Assembly (NCBI GenBank): GCA_905215345.1
Contig: CAJMPR010000005.1
Span: 229,939-293,938 of the forward strand
DNA: 64,000 nt
Reading direction: 5' to 3'
DNA from: an uncultured bacterium
GTDB taxonomy: Bacteria; Bacteroidota; Bacteroidia; Bacteroidales; Bacteroidaceae
A program made the position numbers and the translations under genes. Under the pieces are notes generated by a model. That model searched no databases and was not told where the DNA came from. It worked only from the letters and a program-made list of their open reading frames with translations. The stretch's first letter is position 1. Each line of letters begins with the position of its first letter. This document shows, piece by piece, positions 1-8,050 of the stretch.

Positions 1-982
1 ATCCCTCGCTCACCATATCCATGTCTATACCGGCATTGATGGCACGTGCCGAAACTGTCTGCAAGTCACCTATTCCGTGTTCAATCATTTCAGAGATACC
101 TGTAAAGTCCGTTACCACGAAACCTTTAAAACCCCATTGCTTCCGGAGTACGTCAGTCATCAACCATTTGTTGGCGGTTGCGGGTACTCCGTCTATTTCA
201 TTGAAGGAAGCCATTACGCTACCTACACCCGCTTCTACTGCGGCTTCATAAGGATACATGTATTCGTTGAACATGCGGTTACGGCTCATATCTACCGTAT
301 TATAATCACGGCCTGCTTCACCGGCACCGTAAAGGGCAAAGTGCTTAACGCACGCCATGATTTCGTCATTACGTTTCAATTGGTCGGACAGGTTTGTTCC
401 CTGATAGCCATATACCATTGCCTTTGCGATTGCTCCACCAAGGAACGGGTCTTCACCGTTACCTTCGCTTACACGTCCCCAGCGGGGATCACGACTGATA
501 TCTACCATCGGGCTGAAAGTCCAGGAAATACCATCGGCGCTGGCTTCAACGGCAGCGATACGCGCAGACTCCTGAATGGCTGCCGTATCCCAGGTACAGG
601 ATAGTCCCAATGGAATAGGGAAGATGGTTTCATAACCATGTATCACGTCCATACCAAACAATAAGGGGATGCCCAGACGAGAGTTCTCTACTGCAAGTTT
701 CTGCACATCACGTATCTTGGCTACTCCTTTCAGGTTAAAAAGTCCGCCTACAAGACCTTGTTCTATCTTTTTGGCAACGTCACTGCTTTTTGCCTGTCCG
801 GTAGTGATTTCACCGGTTACGGGCAAGTTGAGCTGACCTATCTTTTCCTCTACGGTCATCTTCTTCATCAACGCATCAATGAAGCGGTCCATGTCCTGAG
901 GGGATTTTTGTGCCTGCAAGGCGGTGGCGCTTATAAAGGCGGCTGCCAGTAACAGGCTTGTTTTTTTGAAAATTCTATTCAT
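1..982 (-). CDS. Glycoside hydrolase family 3 beta-glucosidase, N-terminal part (cut by window edge)
   Basis: Periplasmic or secreted exo-acting beta-glycosidase of family GH3 (BglX-like). I translated it from the minus strand; the frame is open to base 1, so the C-terminal part lies outside the window. It starts MNRIFKKTSLLLAAAFISA, a signal peptide ending near LQAQ. The N-terminal TIM-barrel signatures are present: GIPLLFGMDVIHGY, SPMVDISRDPRWGR, GEDPFLGG and KHFALYG. The family nucleophile Asp is in VVTDFTG, about residue 292. It lies downstream of a SusC/SusD pair, so it probably trims oligosaccharides imported by that pair. GH3 covers beta-glucosidase, xylosidase and others, and the visible half does not settle substrate. 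Confidence 0.9.
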   Translation of the reverse strand, partial: MNRIFKKTSLLLAAAFISATALQAQKSPQDMDRFIDALMKKMTVEEKIGQLNLPVTGEITTGQAKSSDVAKKIEQGLVGGLFNLKGVAKIRDVQKLAVENSRLGIPLLFGMDVIHGYETIFPIPLGLSCTWDTAAIQESARIAAVEASADGISWTFSPMVDISRDPRWGRVSEGNGEDPFLGGAIAKAMVYGYQGTNLSDQLKRNDEIMACVKHFALYGAGEAGRDYNTVDMSRNRMFNEYMYPYEAAVEAGVGSVMASFNEIDGVPATANKWLMTDVLRKQWGFKGFVVTDFTGISEMIEHGIGDLQTVSARAINAGIDMDMVSEG

Positions 983-996
983 ATTGTTATATTTTG

Positions 997-1154
997 AAGT
1001 CTTACCCCCGCCCCCTCTCCCAAGCAGAGGAGAGGTGGGGAGTGGGGCTGATTAAAGTTAGCAAGATATTCCGTTATCCATTCAAAATCCTATTTCTTTA
1101 TTCCCCCACTAACTATCTCTCCTCTGCTTGGGAGAGGGGGCGGGGGTGAGACTT
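997..1154. repeat. 51-bp imperfect inverted repeat between susD and GH3 genes
   Basis: Two C/G-rich arms at 997-1047 and 1104-1154 are near reverse complements, both carrying CCCCCTCTCCCAAGCAGAGG on one strand or the other, separated by a 56-base spacer. The right arm ends two bases before the stop codon of the SusD gene at 1157. The pair could form a long stem in the transcript between susD and the GH3 gene, tuning downstream expression or protecting the 3' end. No coding potential was seen in the spacer. It looks like an intergenic REP-like element. Confidence 0.8.
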
Positions 1155-1156
1155 TT

Positions 1157-2680
1157 TTAATAATTCGGGTTTTGTACCAATACCCCGTTTGACTTGTCAA
1201 TCTCATCCTGCGGCAAAGGTAACAAGGCATTCTTGTCCTGGTAATTCTTTCCGGCGGCTTGAAGCACTTGCTTGGCTGTACCCCAGCGTACCAAATCATA
1301 GAACCGGTCGGGTTCCAAAGCTAATTCTACACGACGTTCGTGGTGAATGGCTTCGCGCAAAGTGCTTTGATCGGTAGAGGTAACCTTGGGTAATATACTG
1401 CTGTCAGCACCGCGTGAATGAGCACGTACTTGTTCCAGATAGTCGATAGCCTCGGTGGGCAACCCTTTCTCGTTGGCAGATTCAGCTCCCATCAACAATA
1501 CATCAGGATAACGGATGATACGAATATTCACCCAAAAACCTTCCTTGGTATATTTTTCACGAAGTTCCGGCTCGGTGTAGGCTTTCTTGTTGAAGTAAGC
1601 ACCCATAGCAGTGGATACAGGAGATTCGCCATAAGGCTTGTTCGTATTTTCCGGGGTGATAGGATCACTGACATCCCGACGAAAATAGAGCAGGCTGGCA
1701 TCCTTACGAGGGTCACCCGGCTCGAAAGCTTGTCCTACAAGCGTAGTACCCATGTGCCATCCCCAACCTAAGTTCCATTGTCCGGCTCCACGTACACCTT
1801 GTACTTGGCAGAACTGGCTACCGATTACATCGCTGCCTTTCAAGGCATCGGTGGCTTCACATTGAAGTTCAAAGACACTCTCACCACAGTTTTCGCCTGC
1901 CACTGTAAACACTTGGTCTACCGGAGTATTTAGGTTATAGAGACCGGATTTGATGACATCGGTAGAAGCATCGTACATATTGTCCCAGTCGTTACGCATC
2001 ATATAGGTACGTGCATGCAAAGCGCGTGCGGCACCCCAGGTGATGCGCCCGGTGTACTCTGAAGTCCAGGTAAGAGGCAGGCTCTTTTCTGCTTCGGTTA
2101 AATCCTTGTCTATTTGTTCATAGATTTTGTCAGCGGTTGTTTTAGGGATGTTAGCTTCTGATGCTTCTGTTACCTTGAAAGTGACCAGAGGAACTTCTCC
2201 CCAAGCACGTACGAGGTTGAAGTAGCAGTAAGCACGGAAGAAGAGGGCTTCTCCTTTGGTACGTACATTCTCCAAGTCATCCTTGTTCTCACTTTTCGCC
2301 AAATCATCCAGAATTTCATTACACTGGTAGATAATTTTATAGTTCTGTCCCCAGTAAGCACTTAGCGTACCGTTGGAAGCTGTATATTGAAAATCATCCC
2401 ACATAGCGGCTTGGTCGGCTCCGTCACCGACGTCACTACCTTTTTCAGAGTCTTCACTACGTACCATGTGTACCATGAAAGCGGGAATACCTGCGGTAAT
2501 GTTGTAACTACGCATCAGGTAATAAACATTGTACATTTTTCCACCCACAAGAGCGTTGGGGGCATCATCTTCAGTGAACTGTCCCAATGGGTTACGGTCC
2601 AGGAAGTCGTTACAAGATGTCAGGGCAAGGCTGGTAACACCTATTGCCATGAGGGATAATATATATTTCTTTAGTCTCAT
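1157..2680 (-). CDS. SusD/RagB-family glycan-binding outer-membrane lipoprotein (PUL 1)
   Basis: Surface lipoprotein that captures glycans and acts as the lid of its partner SusC channel. The 507-residue chain begins MRLKKYILSLMAIG and has a lipobox ending LTSC near residue 23, followed by NDFLDRNPLGQ, the usual SusD N-terminus. The TPR-rich first half includes FFRAYCYFNLVRAWGEVPLV, and the C-terminal SusD block includes YPDVLLMGAE, ERRVELALEPDRFYDLVRWG and LPLPQDEID. It lies 65 bases downstream of the SusC gene, in the same direction, with a GH3 enzyme after it. Substrate cannot be read from sequence. Confidence 0.95.
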   Translation of the reverse strand: MRLKKYILSLMAIGVTSLALTSCNDFLDRNPLGQFTEDDAPNALVGGKMYNVYYLMRSYNITAGIPAFMVHMVRSEDSEKGSDVGDGADQAAMWDDFQYTASNGTLSAYWGQNYKIIYQCNEILDDLAKSENKDDLENVRTKGEALFFRAYCYFNLVRAWGEVPLVTFKVTEASEANIPKTTADKIYEQIDKDLTEAEKSLPLTWTSEYTGRITWGAARALHARTYMMRNDWDNMYDASTDVIKSGLYNLNTPVDQVFTVAGENCGESVFELQCEATDALKGSDVIGSQFCQVQGVRGAGQWNLGWGWHMGTTLVGQAFEPGDPRKDASLLYFRRDVSDPITPENTNKPYGESPVSTAMGAYFNKKAYTEPELREKYTKEGFWVNIRIIRYPDVLLMGAESANEKGLPTEAIDYLEQVRAHSRGADSSILPKVTSTDQSTLREAIHHERRVELALEPDRFYDLVRWGTAKQVLQAAGKNYQDKNALLPLPQDEIDKSNGVLVQNPNY

Positions 2681-2745
2681 ATTTCTTTTGTTGTTATAGG
2701 GTTTGGATAAATTCAGACACTATTACTTTCACTATTCTATCACTG

Positions 2746-5700
2746 TTAGAAGGTTAGATTGAAACCGAATGTATAGATAGCGGGCATCGGATAACTTCCG
2801 TCGTCTACACCGAAAGCAATGGCACTGCCACCTAATTCAGGAGTATAACCGGTATTGTGTTTCCAGGTCTTTAGATTCTGGATGTTGACATAGAGCTTCA
2901 ATGCCTGCATGCCAATCCGGGAAATTAAAGCCTTGTCAAAGTTATAGGCCAACTGTACGTTACGGATACGGAAGAAACTACCGTCTTCAATATAATATTC
3001 TGAATTCAGGTTATTGATGGTATGTTTGGTATTCAGTAAGGGCTGGGTATTACTTGTACCCGGTCCGTGCCAGCGATCCAGACGTTGTTCCATGAAGTTG
3101 AACTGGCTCCAGTTGTAGTTATCCCATGTACGGAATATCTGGTTTCCACCTTGCCCCATCATGTCGATGCCGAGTTCCCAATTCTTATAATTTACACCGA
3201 GCGTAATACCGTAAGTAACATCCGGAGTTGGGTCACCGATTAAGGTACGGTCGGCCGTCGTAATCTCACCGTTTCCGTCTACATCTTTGAATTTCAAGTC
3301 ACCCGGTGTAACGGTTGCCAACGTGTTTTTAGGAGAGTTGGCAATTTCTTCTTCAGTTTGATAGACTCCCTCTACCTTGTATCCATAGAAGAAACCGATA
3401 GGGTAGCCTGCCATTGTGTAACTTTGGCTCTTGTCACCGGCAATAATGGAGTATCCCTCCTGTACAAGGTTCAATACCTTATTCTTAATAGTTGTCAGGT
3501 TGGCACCTACGTTGTACCCCCAATCTCCGATTTGGTCGCGCCAACTGAGGGCGAGTTCCACACCTTTATTTTCAATGGAACCGAGGTTACCGATACCCGG
3601 AACTGTACCCGAGATACCCGGAACTTCTGCCAGCAAGTCTTTGGTGGTCTTCTTGTAATATACACCTTCAAAATGCAAACGGTTACGGAAGAAGTTGGCT
3701 TCTGCTCCGGCTTCCCATGCTTCTACTTTTTCCCATCTCAGATTCGGGTTGGGTAAGTAAGAAAGTTGGTAACCCGGATAGATGGCGGACGGCTTGCCGA
3801 AGACAGCGGAATAAGCATTTGTCAGCAATGGTTCTGCGGGATAGGCTTTATCCAGATTCTGGTTACCCAATGTACCCCATGAACCTTTCAGCTTCAACAT
3901 ATCCAGCCAGGTAATGTCTTTCATAAACTTTTCTTCTGTCATTAACCATCCGGCACCGATAGAGTAGAAATTCTGCCATTCATTTCCCGTATAAGAGAAA
4001 GCGGAAGAACCGTCCCGACGGAAAGAAGCGTTGAGTAGGTATCTGCCTTTATAATTGTAGAGGACACGTCCTAATATGGAAACGGTACTGCGCTCCCATT
4101 GGGTACTTTCGTTGGTAGCAGTGGCGGCATCACCGATACTTACATACCACTTATCGGGATTGTTGGGAATAACCAGTCCGACACCTTGTGTACGTTCTGC
4201 TCCCAGCATTTCAAGCTTATTATAATAGGTAGTGAAACCTGCTGTGGCAGTCAGGCTATGCTCTCCCCAAGTGTTGGTATAAGTCAACAGATAATCGCTC
4301 TGTACTTTCGTTTCAGTTTGTTTGGACTGCTTGACACCGGTCTTACCATTGCCAAGAGTAACTACGTTGCCTTCGGCACTACTGTCGAATACTTGGATAA
4401 TAGGAGTATAAGTACGGCTACTGTTGGAACCATAATCCATAGAGTACATCACCTTGGCCTGGAAATGTTTCAGGAAGTCCCATTGACCGTATACATTACC
4501 TGATGCACGATAATTTTCGGCACGGGTAGTATTGGCTTTCAGATTTACGTCCACTAACGGGTTGTTCATCTGCGCTTTCTGGAAATTCGGCAGGGTAGTG
4601 TATAACCCGTATTCTTCATTAAAGACCGGAACCACCGGAGCAGCGCGCAGGGCGGTTGCTACACTTTTTGTATCAGCAGGCAACATGCGTGCACCATTGA
4701 ACTGGAAACCGACTTTGAAGTTGTCCGTTACCTTATAGTCATTGCTGACGTTCAATGTAATTTTGCTGTACTTCTCATGTTTGATGCTACCTTGTTCGTA
4801 GGCATAACCTGCACCGAGGTAGAAACTATGTTTGGCAGAAGCACCGGTAATACTGATATTATTATTGGTGATAAAACCTGTATGGAAGATTTCGTCCTGC
4901 CAGTTGGTATTGCCCGTCCACGGGGTAAAATCAAATTCAGGATTGCCCTCATTTCTCAACTGTTCGTTGTAGAGTTCTTTGAACCCTGCAGCATCTACCA
5001 TTGCGATTTTGTTGGTTACTGTTTTAAATCCGAACGAACCGTTGATGTTGACACGGGTTTGTCCTTCTTTAGCTTTCTTGGTAGTGATAATGATTACACC
5101 GTTGGCTCCACGTACACCAAAGATGGCAAGGGATGACGGGTCTTTCAGGATTTCCATAGACTCGATGTCTTGCGGATTCAGGAAGTTGATGTTGTCGTTG
5201 AACAATCCATCTACTACATACAAAGGTTTATATCCGTTGATGGAGTTTGTACCACGTACGCGGATTTCAGGGTCTGCACCTGCTTTACCTGAATTGATAA
5301 CTTGTACACCGGCAATCTTTCCTTGTAATGCCGAAACAGGGTTAACTACCGGTTTATTGGCAATTTCATCTCCTTTTATATTGGTGATGGAGCCGGTAAG
5401 GTCACGTTTTTTTGCACTACCGTAACCGATGACTACGGTTTCAGCAAGCATTTGAGAGTCGTCTTGCATCTGTACGTCTATGACGCTTCGATTGCCAACC
5501 TTTATAGACTGTTTTACCATTCCTACATAAGAAAATTCGAGGGTAGCTTCGGGGGATACCTGAATGGAATATTTACCGTCAATATCGGTAATAACACCAT
5601 TGGAAGTTCCTTGTTGCAGAACGGATGCTCCGATCAGCGGTTCGCCTGTCGCATCGGTCACCGTACCGGTCACTGTTTTTGTTTGGGAAAAACCGGGGAT

Positions 5701-5784
5701 TGCCGTGAGGAGCAAACATGCTATCAGAAATAGATTTTTTAGCCAAGAGGCTCTCTTCATAGGAAGTTTAGGTTCTTTCTTCAT
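2746..5784 (-). CDS. SusC/RagA-family TonB-linked outer-membrane transporter (PUL 1)
   Basis: TonB-dependent beta-barrel importing oligosaccharides across the outer membrane with the adjacent SusD. It is 1012 residues, normal for the family. A signal peptide (about 1-33) is followed by a carboxypeptidase-regulatory-like domain (about 36-115; TVTDATGEPLIGASVLQQGT), a plug (about 120-235) with ETVVIGYGSAKKRDLTGS and SMEILKDPSSLAIFGVRGAN, then the barrel, ending FGFNLTF with the terminal aromatic residue expected for Bam insertion. No STN domain is seen, so no direct anti-sigma signalling is predicted. An internal Met at residue 9 is an alternative start. No regulator gene lies beside it within the window. 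Confidence 0.95.
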   Translation of the reverse strand: MKKEPKLPMKRASWLKNLFLIACLLLTAIPGFSQTKTVTGTVTDATGEPLIGASVLQQGTSNGVITDIDGKYSIQVSPEATLEFSYVGMVKQSIKVGNRSVIDVQMQDDSQMLAETVVIGYGSAKKRDLTGSITNIKGDEIANKPVVNPVSALQGKIAGVQVINSGKAGADPEIRVRGTNSINGYKPLYVVDGLFNDNINFLNPQDIESMEILKDPSSLAIFGVRGANGVIIITTKKAKEGQTRVNINGSFGFKTVTNKIAMVDAAGFKELYNEQLRNEGNPEFDFTPWTGNTNWQDEIFHTGFITNNNISITGASAKHSFYLGAGYAYEQGSIKHEKYSKITLNVSNDYKVTDNFKVGFQFNGARMLPADTKSVATALRAAPVVPVFNEEYGLYTTLPNFQKAQMNNPLVDVNLKANTTRAENYRASGNVYGQWDFLKHFQAKVMYSMDYGSNSSRTYTPIIQVFDSSAEGNVVTLGNGKTGVKQSKQTETKVQSDYLLTYTNTWGEHSLTATAGFTTYYNKLEMLGAERTQGVGLVIPNNPDKWYVSIGDAATATNESTQWERSTVSILGRVLYNYKGRYLLNASFRRDGSSAFSYTGNEWQNFYSIGAGWLMTEEKFMKDITWLDMLKLKGSWGTLGNQNLDKAYPAEPLLTNAYSAVFGKPSAIYPGYQLSYLPNPNLRWEKVEAWEAGAEANFFRNRLHFEGVYYKKTTKDLLAEVPGISGTVPGIGNLGSIENKGVELALSWRDQIGDWGYNVGANLTTIKNKVLNLVQEGYSIIAGDKSQSYTMAGYPIGFFYGYKVEGVYQTEEEIANSPKNTLATVTPGDLKFKDVDGNGEITTADRTLIGDPTPDVTYGITLGVNYKNWELGIDMMGQGGNQIFRTWDNYNWSQFNFMEQRLDRWHGPGTSNTQPLLNTKHTINNLNSEYYIEDGSFFRIRNVQLAYNFDKALISRIGMQALKLYVNIQNLKTWKHNTGYTPELGGSAIAFGVDDGSYPMPAIYTFGFNLTF

Positions 5785-5891
5785 TGCATAAATTTTTAGT
5801 GGATAACTAATTTGATTGTTCTCTCAGAAACAATTAAAATGCAAAAAAGATTTCGGGCTGTTATAGTTCTCCCGTTTTTAACACAATCCAT

Positions 5892-5930
5892 AAAAAAAGC
5901 TTCAGAACTTATGAGTTTCCGAAGCTTTTC
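5892..5930 (-). terminator. Rho-independent terminator after tRNA-Leu
   Basis: Read on the minus strand, AAAAGCTTC pairs with GAAGCTTTT around a partly paired loop and is followed by a run of T. It sits about 40 bases beyond the 3' end of the tRNA-Leu gene and upstream of the SusC gene, so it would end the tRNA transcript and insulate PUL 1. Confidence 0.75.
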
Positions 5931-5969
5931 CAGTTGTTTGTCTTTTTATAATCTGAAATTAATCAGTTG

Positions 5970-6051
5970 TGCGGCTGATAGGACTCGAACCTACACGTCT
6001 CACGACACCAGATCCTAAGTCTGGCGCGGCTACCAATTACGCCACAGCCGC
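5970..6051 (-). tRNA. tRNA-Leu (anticodon UAG)
   Basis: The minus strand folds as a class II tRNA. The acceptor stem GCGGCTG/CAGCCGC has discriminator A, and the anticodon stem CCAGA/TCTGG encloses loop CTTAGGA, giving anticodon TAG. A variable arm (GTCGTGAGAC) can pair, and the T arm is GTAGG-TTCGAGT-CCTAT. The long variable arm and UAG anticodon identify leucine (CUA codons). CCA is not encoded; CAA follows the discriminator. A promoter-like box lies upstream at 6075-6082 and a terminator downstream. Confidence 0.96.
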
Positions 6052-6074
6052 AGCAATAATTTCGTTTAGCGGTG

Positions 6075-6082
6075 CAAAGATA
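6075..6082 (-). promoter_or_regulatory. Candidate -7 box for tRNA-Leu
   Basis: The minus strand reads TATCTTTG, matching the Bacteroidetes primary sigma -7 consensus TAnnTTTG, 23 bases before the mature tRNA 5' end. A TTTG-like -33 element lies further upstream but at wider spacing than usual. Confidence 0.5.
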
Positions 6083-6122
6083 AGAAGTTTTCCCGGTTTG
6101 GCAAGCAAAAGGATGAATAAAG

Positions 6123-7193
6123 TTATTGATTTGCTTCGGGTGTCCATTTCCCATTAAGAAAAGCACGGGCTTTTTCAATGATAGTATCTATATTATTAGC
6201 TTCGTCTGCCGGCAGCATATCTACCTTGATGTCCGGGTCGATGCCCCACTCTATTTGCTCCATATCGACGCTGAGATGTGGGCTGGCAGAGAAACGTACT
6301 GTCCATCCGTTTGGTAATTCGGAGGTAAACGGCATACCCGAACCACCGCCGGTTTTGTCGCCCATAGTGGTGACATTGGGCAAGTAACGCATTTGATTGA
6401 CGAAATCATTCGTGGCACTGTATGAACGACGGTTGGTAAGAACTACGGCTTTTTTCTGCCAACGTACCCCGTCATTAGGCTCCAAATAAATGGGATAAGG
6501 GTCAGAGAAGTCATTATGTCCTTTACCGGTCTTATGCCGGATGTAGCCGGTTAATACTTTTTCATTGGTAAAGCGGGCGGCAATACGTGTGGAATTGGTA
6601 ACATTACCACCACCATTGCTGCGTACGTCAATGATAACCCCATTGCATACAGCGAGATAGGAGAGTATCTCGTCCAGATTGCCGTTGCCGATGCCTGAAG
6701 AAAAACTTTCGTAACGTATATAACCGATGTTGTCTTCTAAGATTTTATACTTAATACCTGCGGCTGTGCGGTAGTCACTGCTGGCTTTCCCGAGATAATA
6801 ATCTTCTACAATGTCTTCACGAAAGTTACGCGGATAATCCTGATACCATGCATCATAATAAGACACATTATGAGAAGAAGCCAGGTTGACATGTCCGTCT
6901 TGCAACTCATTCAGCATATTGCCTAAGACTTCAAACAGACCTTCACTGGTCATATTGTTAGTGACAAGTTTACTATATTTGTTATATATCGCATTCCAGT
7001 CTATTTGTTTGTATTCCAGAAAGCAATACTGTTCGTCAATGATTTTCCACAGGGTTTCGAAATTTCCCTGCGGAGTATTGACAACCTCTTCCTCGCGGAT
7101 ACAACCACTCAATAAAGGAAGCAAAGCGAACAGAAATCCTATTTTTCTTAGAAATTCCATCATCTTATCATTTATCATCTTACCTCCTGTCAT
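6123..7193 (-). CDS. S41-family (C-terminal processing type) serine peptidase, lipoprotein
   Basis: Probable periplasmic or outer-membrane-anchored serine peptidase of family S41. The hydrophobic N-terminus ends in a lipobox, LLPLLSGC. An N-terminal helical segment (NFETLWKIIDEQYCFLEYK) is the tail seen in Bacteroidetes S41 proteins. The catalytic core includes GVIIDVRSNGGGN and the presumed nucleophile Ser in TNRRSYSATNDFVNQM, then GDKTGGGSGMP. The start at 7193 overlaps the preceding stop as ATGA, but AGGAGG lies inside the reading frame just after it, so an internal Met (for example MEFLRKIGF near 7160) may be the real start. No PDZ domain is obvious. It is the last gene of the parC operon; its target protein is unknown. 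Confidence 0.88.
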   Translation of the reverse strand: MTGGKMINDKMMEFLRKIGFLFALLPLLSGCIREEEVVNTPQGNFETLWKIIDEQYCFLEYKQIDWNAIYNKYSKLVTNNMTSEGLFEVLGNMLNELQDGHVNLASSHNVSYYDAWYQDYPRNFREDIVEDYYLGKASSDYRTAAGIKYKILEDNIGYIRYESFSSGIGNGNLDEILSYLAVCNGVIIDVRSNGGGNVTNSTRIAARFTNEKVLTGYIRHKTGKGHNDFSDPYPIYLEPNDGVRWQKKAVVLTNRRSYSATNDFVNQMRYLPNVTTMGDKTGGGSGMPFTSELPNGWTVRFSASPHLSVDMEQIEWGIDPDIKVDMLPADEANNIDTIIEKARAFLNGKWTPEANQ

Positions 7194-8050
7194 TTCTTAG
7201 TTTTATTTCGGAGTAGATATAACTCCTTCACAAATCCCACCATGAACACATGCGAATAAGTATGTGTTTTTATGTCGTTTACATGGGATTGTTGTGCATC
7301 CCAGATATATCCTAAACGCATTTTACCTCGTCCTACGCGGAAATCTACCGTTAACATCTGCCGTAGTGAAAGCTGGTTGTGTAAGGAAGTAAACTTGACA
7401 ACCCCGCTACTGTTTCCCAACGAGAATATCTCATAATAGGACTGTCCGTAATGCGGTGAAAACATGACGCCCATTAACGGCAAGTTTATCTGATAGCGCA
7501 AAGTCAGCGGATAGTTCTTTATTCGCAAATCCCAGATAGCCATACCCGAGGCATCCAAATTGATATACGCACGTGCCGATGCCGGATTATTCGTGTTGCG
7601 GAGATTGTAAACGAAACCACCGTTCAAATCGGCAAGTCCACCGGCAAGCAATTTAAAATTACTTGTGATAGGAAAATTGTAATGCAAACCATAATTCCAG
7701 TTTGCCAACGCAGAGAATGTATTGTTGTTATCCGCTTTATTGTGAGTATAACCCAAATCGGCCTGAAAGAAACTTTGGAGAGACAGTTTGCCGTCCGCCC
7801 ATTTGGTCATTCGCATACTTTCACGGGAGATACGGAAGTCTATACCGGTATATTCCTGTGGAGACAGATAGGTATCGAATACGTTTGTAACCCCTATACC
7901 GTACATTGTAGCACGGGTGACAAGACGACTCCGTTCCAAACCTTCTGCTTCTGCGGGAAGCTGTGCTTGTACTGTTCCGCTTCCTAAGAATAGAAACAGG
8001 CACCCTGTCAATATACCGGTTTTACGTAGTCTCATCTTCGCTATTGCCAT
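7190..8050 (-). CDS. DUF3316-family predicted outer-membrane beta-barrel protein
   Basis: Secreted protein of 286 residues with a signal peptide (MRLRKTGILTGCLFLFLG to about VQAQ) and alternating hydrophobic/polar strands typical of a small outer-membrane barrel, for example LHYNFPITSNFKLLAGGL and LTLRYQINLPLMGVMFSPH. It matches the Bacteroidetes DUF3316 type as I recognise it; the function is not known. The start overlaps the 3' end of parC by 29 bases and its stop overlaps the S41 peptidase start by 4 bases, so the three are probably translationally coupled. An internal Met at residue 6 is an equally good start. Why a barrel protein is coupled to a topoisomerase gene is unclear. Confidence 0.8.
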   Translation of the reverse strand: MAIAKMRLRKTGILTGCLFLFLGSGTVQAQLPAEAEGLERSRLVTRATMYGIGVTNVFDTYLSPQEYTGIDFRISRESMRMTKWADGKLSLQSFFQADLGYTHNKADNNNTFSALANWNYGLHYNFPITSNFKLLAGGLADLNGGFVYNLRNTNNPASARAYINLDASGMAIWDLRIKNYPLTLRYQINLPLMGVMFSPHYGQSYYEIFSLGNSSGVVKFTSLHNQLSLRQMLTVDFRVGRGKMRLGYIWDAQQSHVNDIKTHTYSHVFMVGFVKELYLLRNKTKK

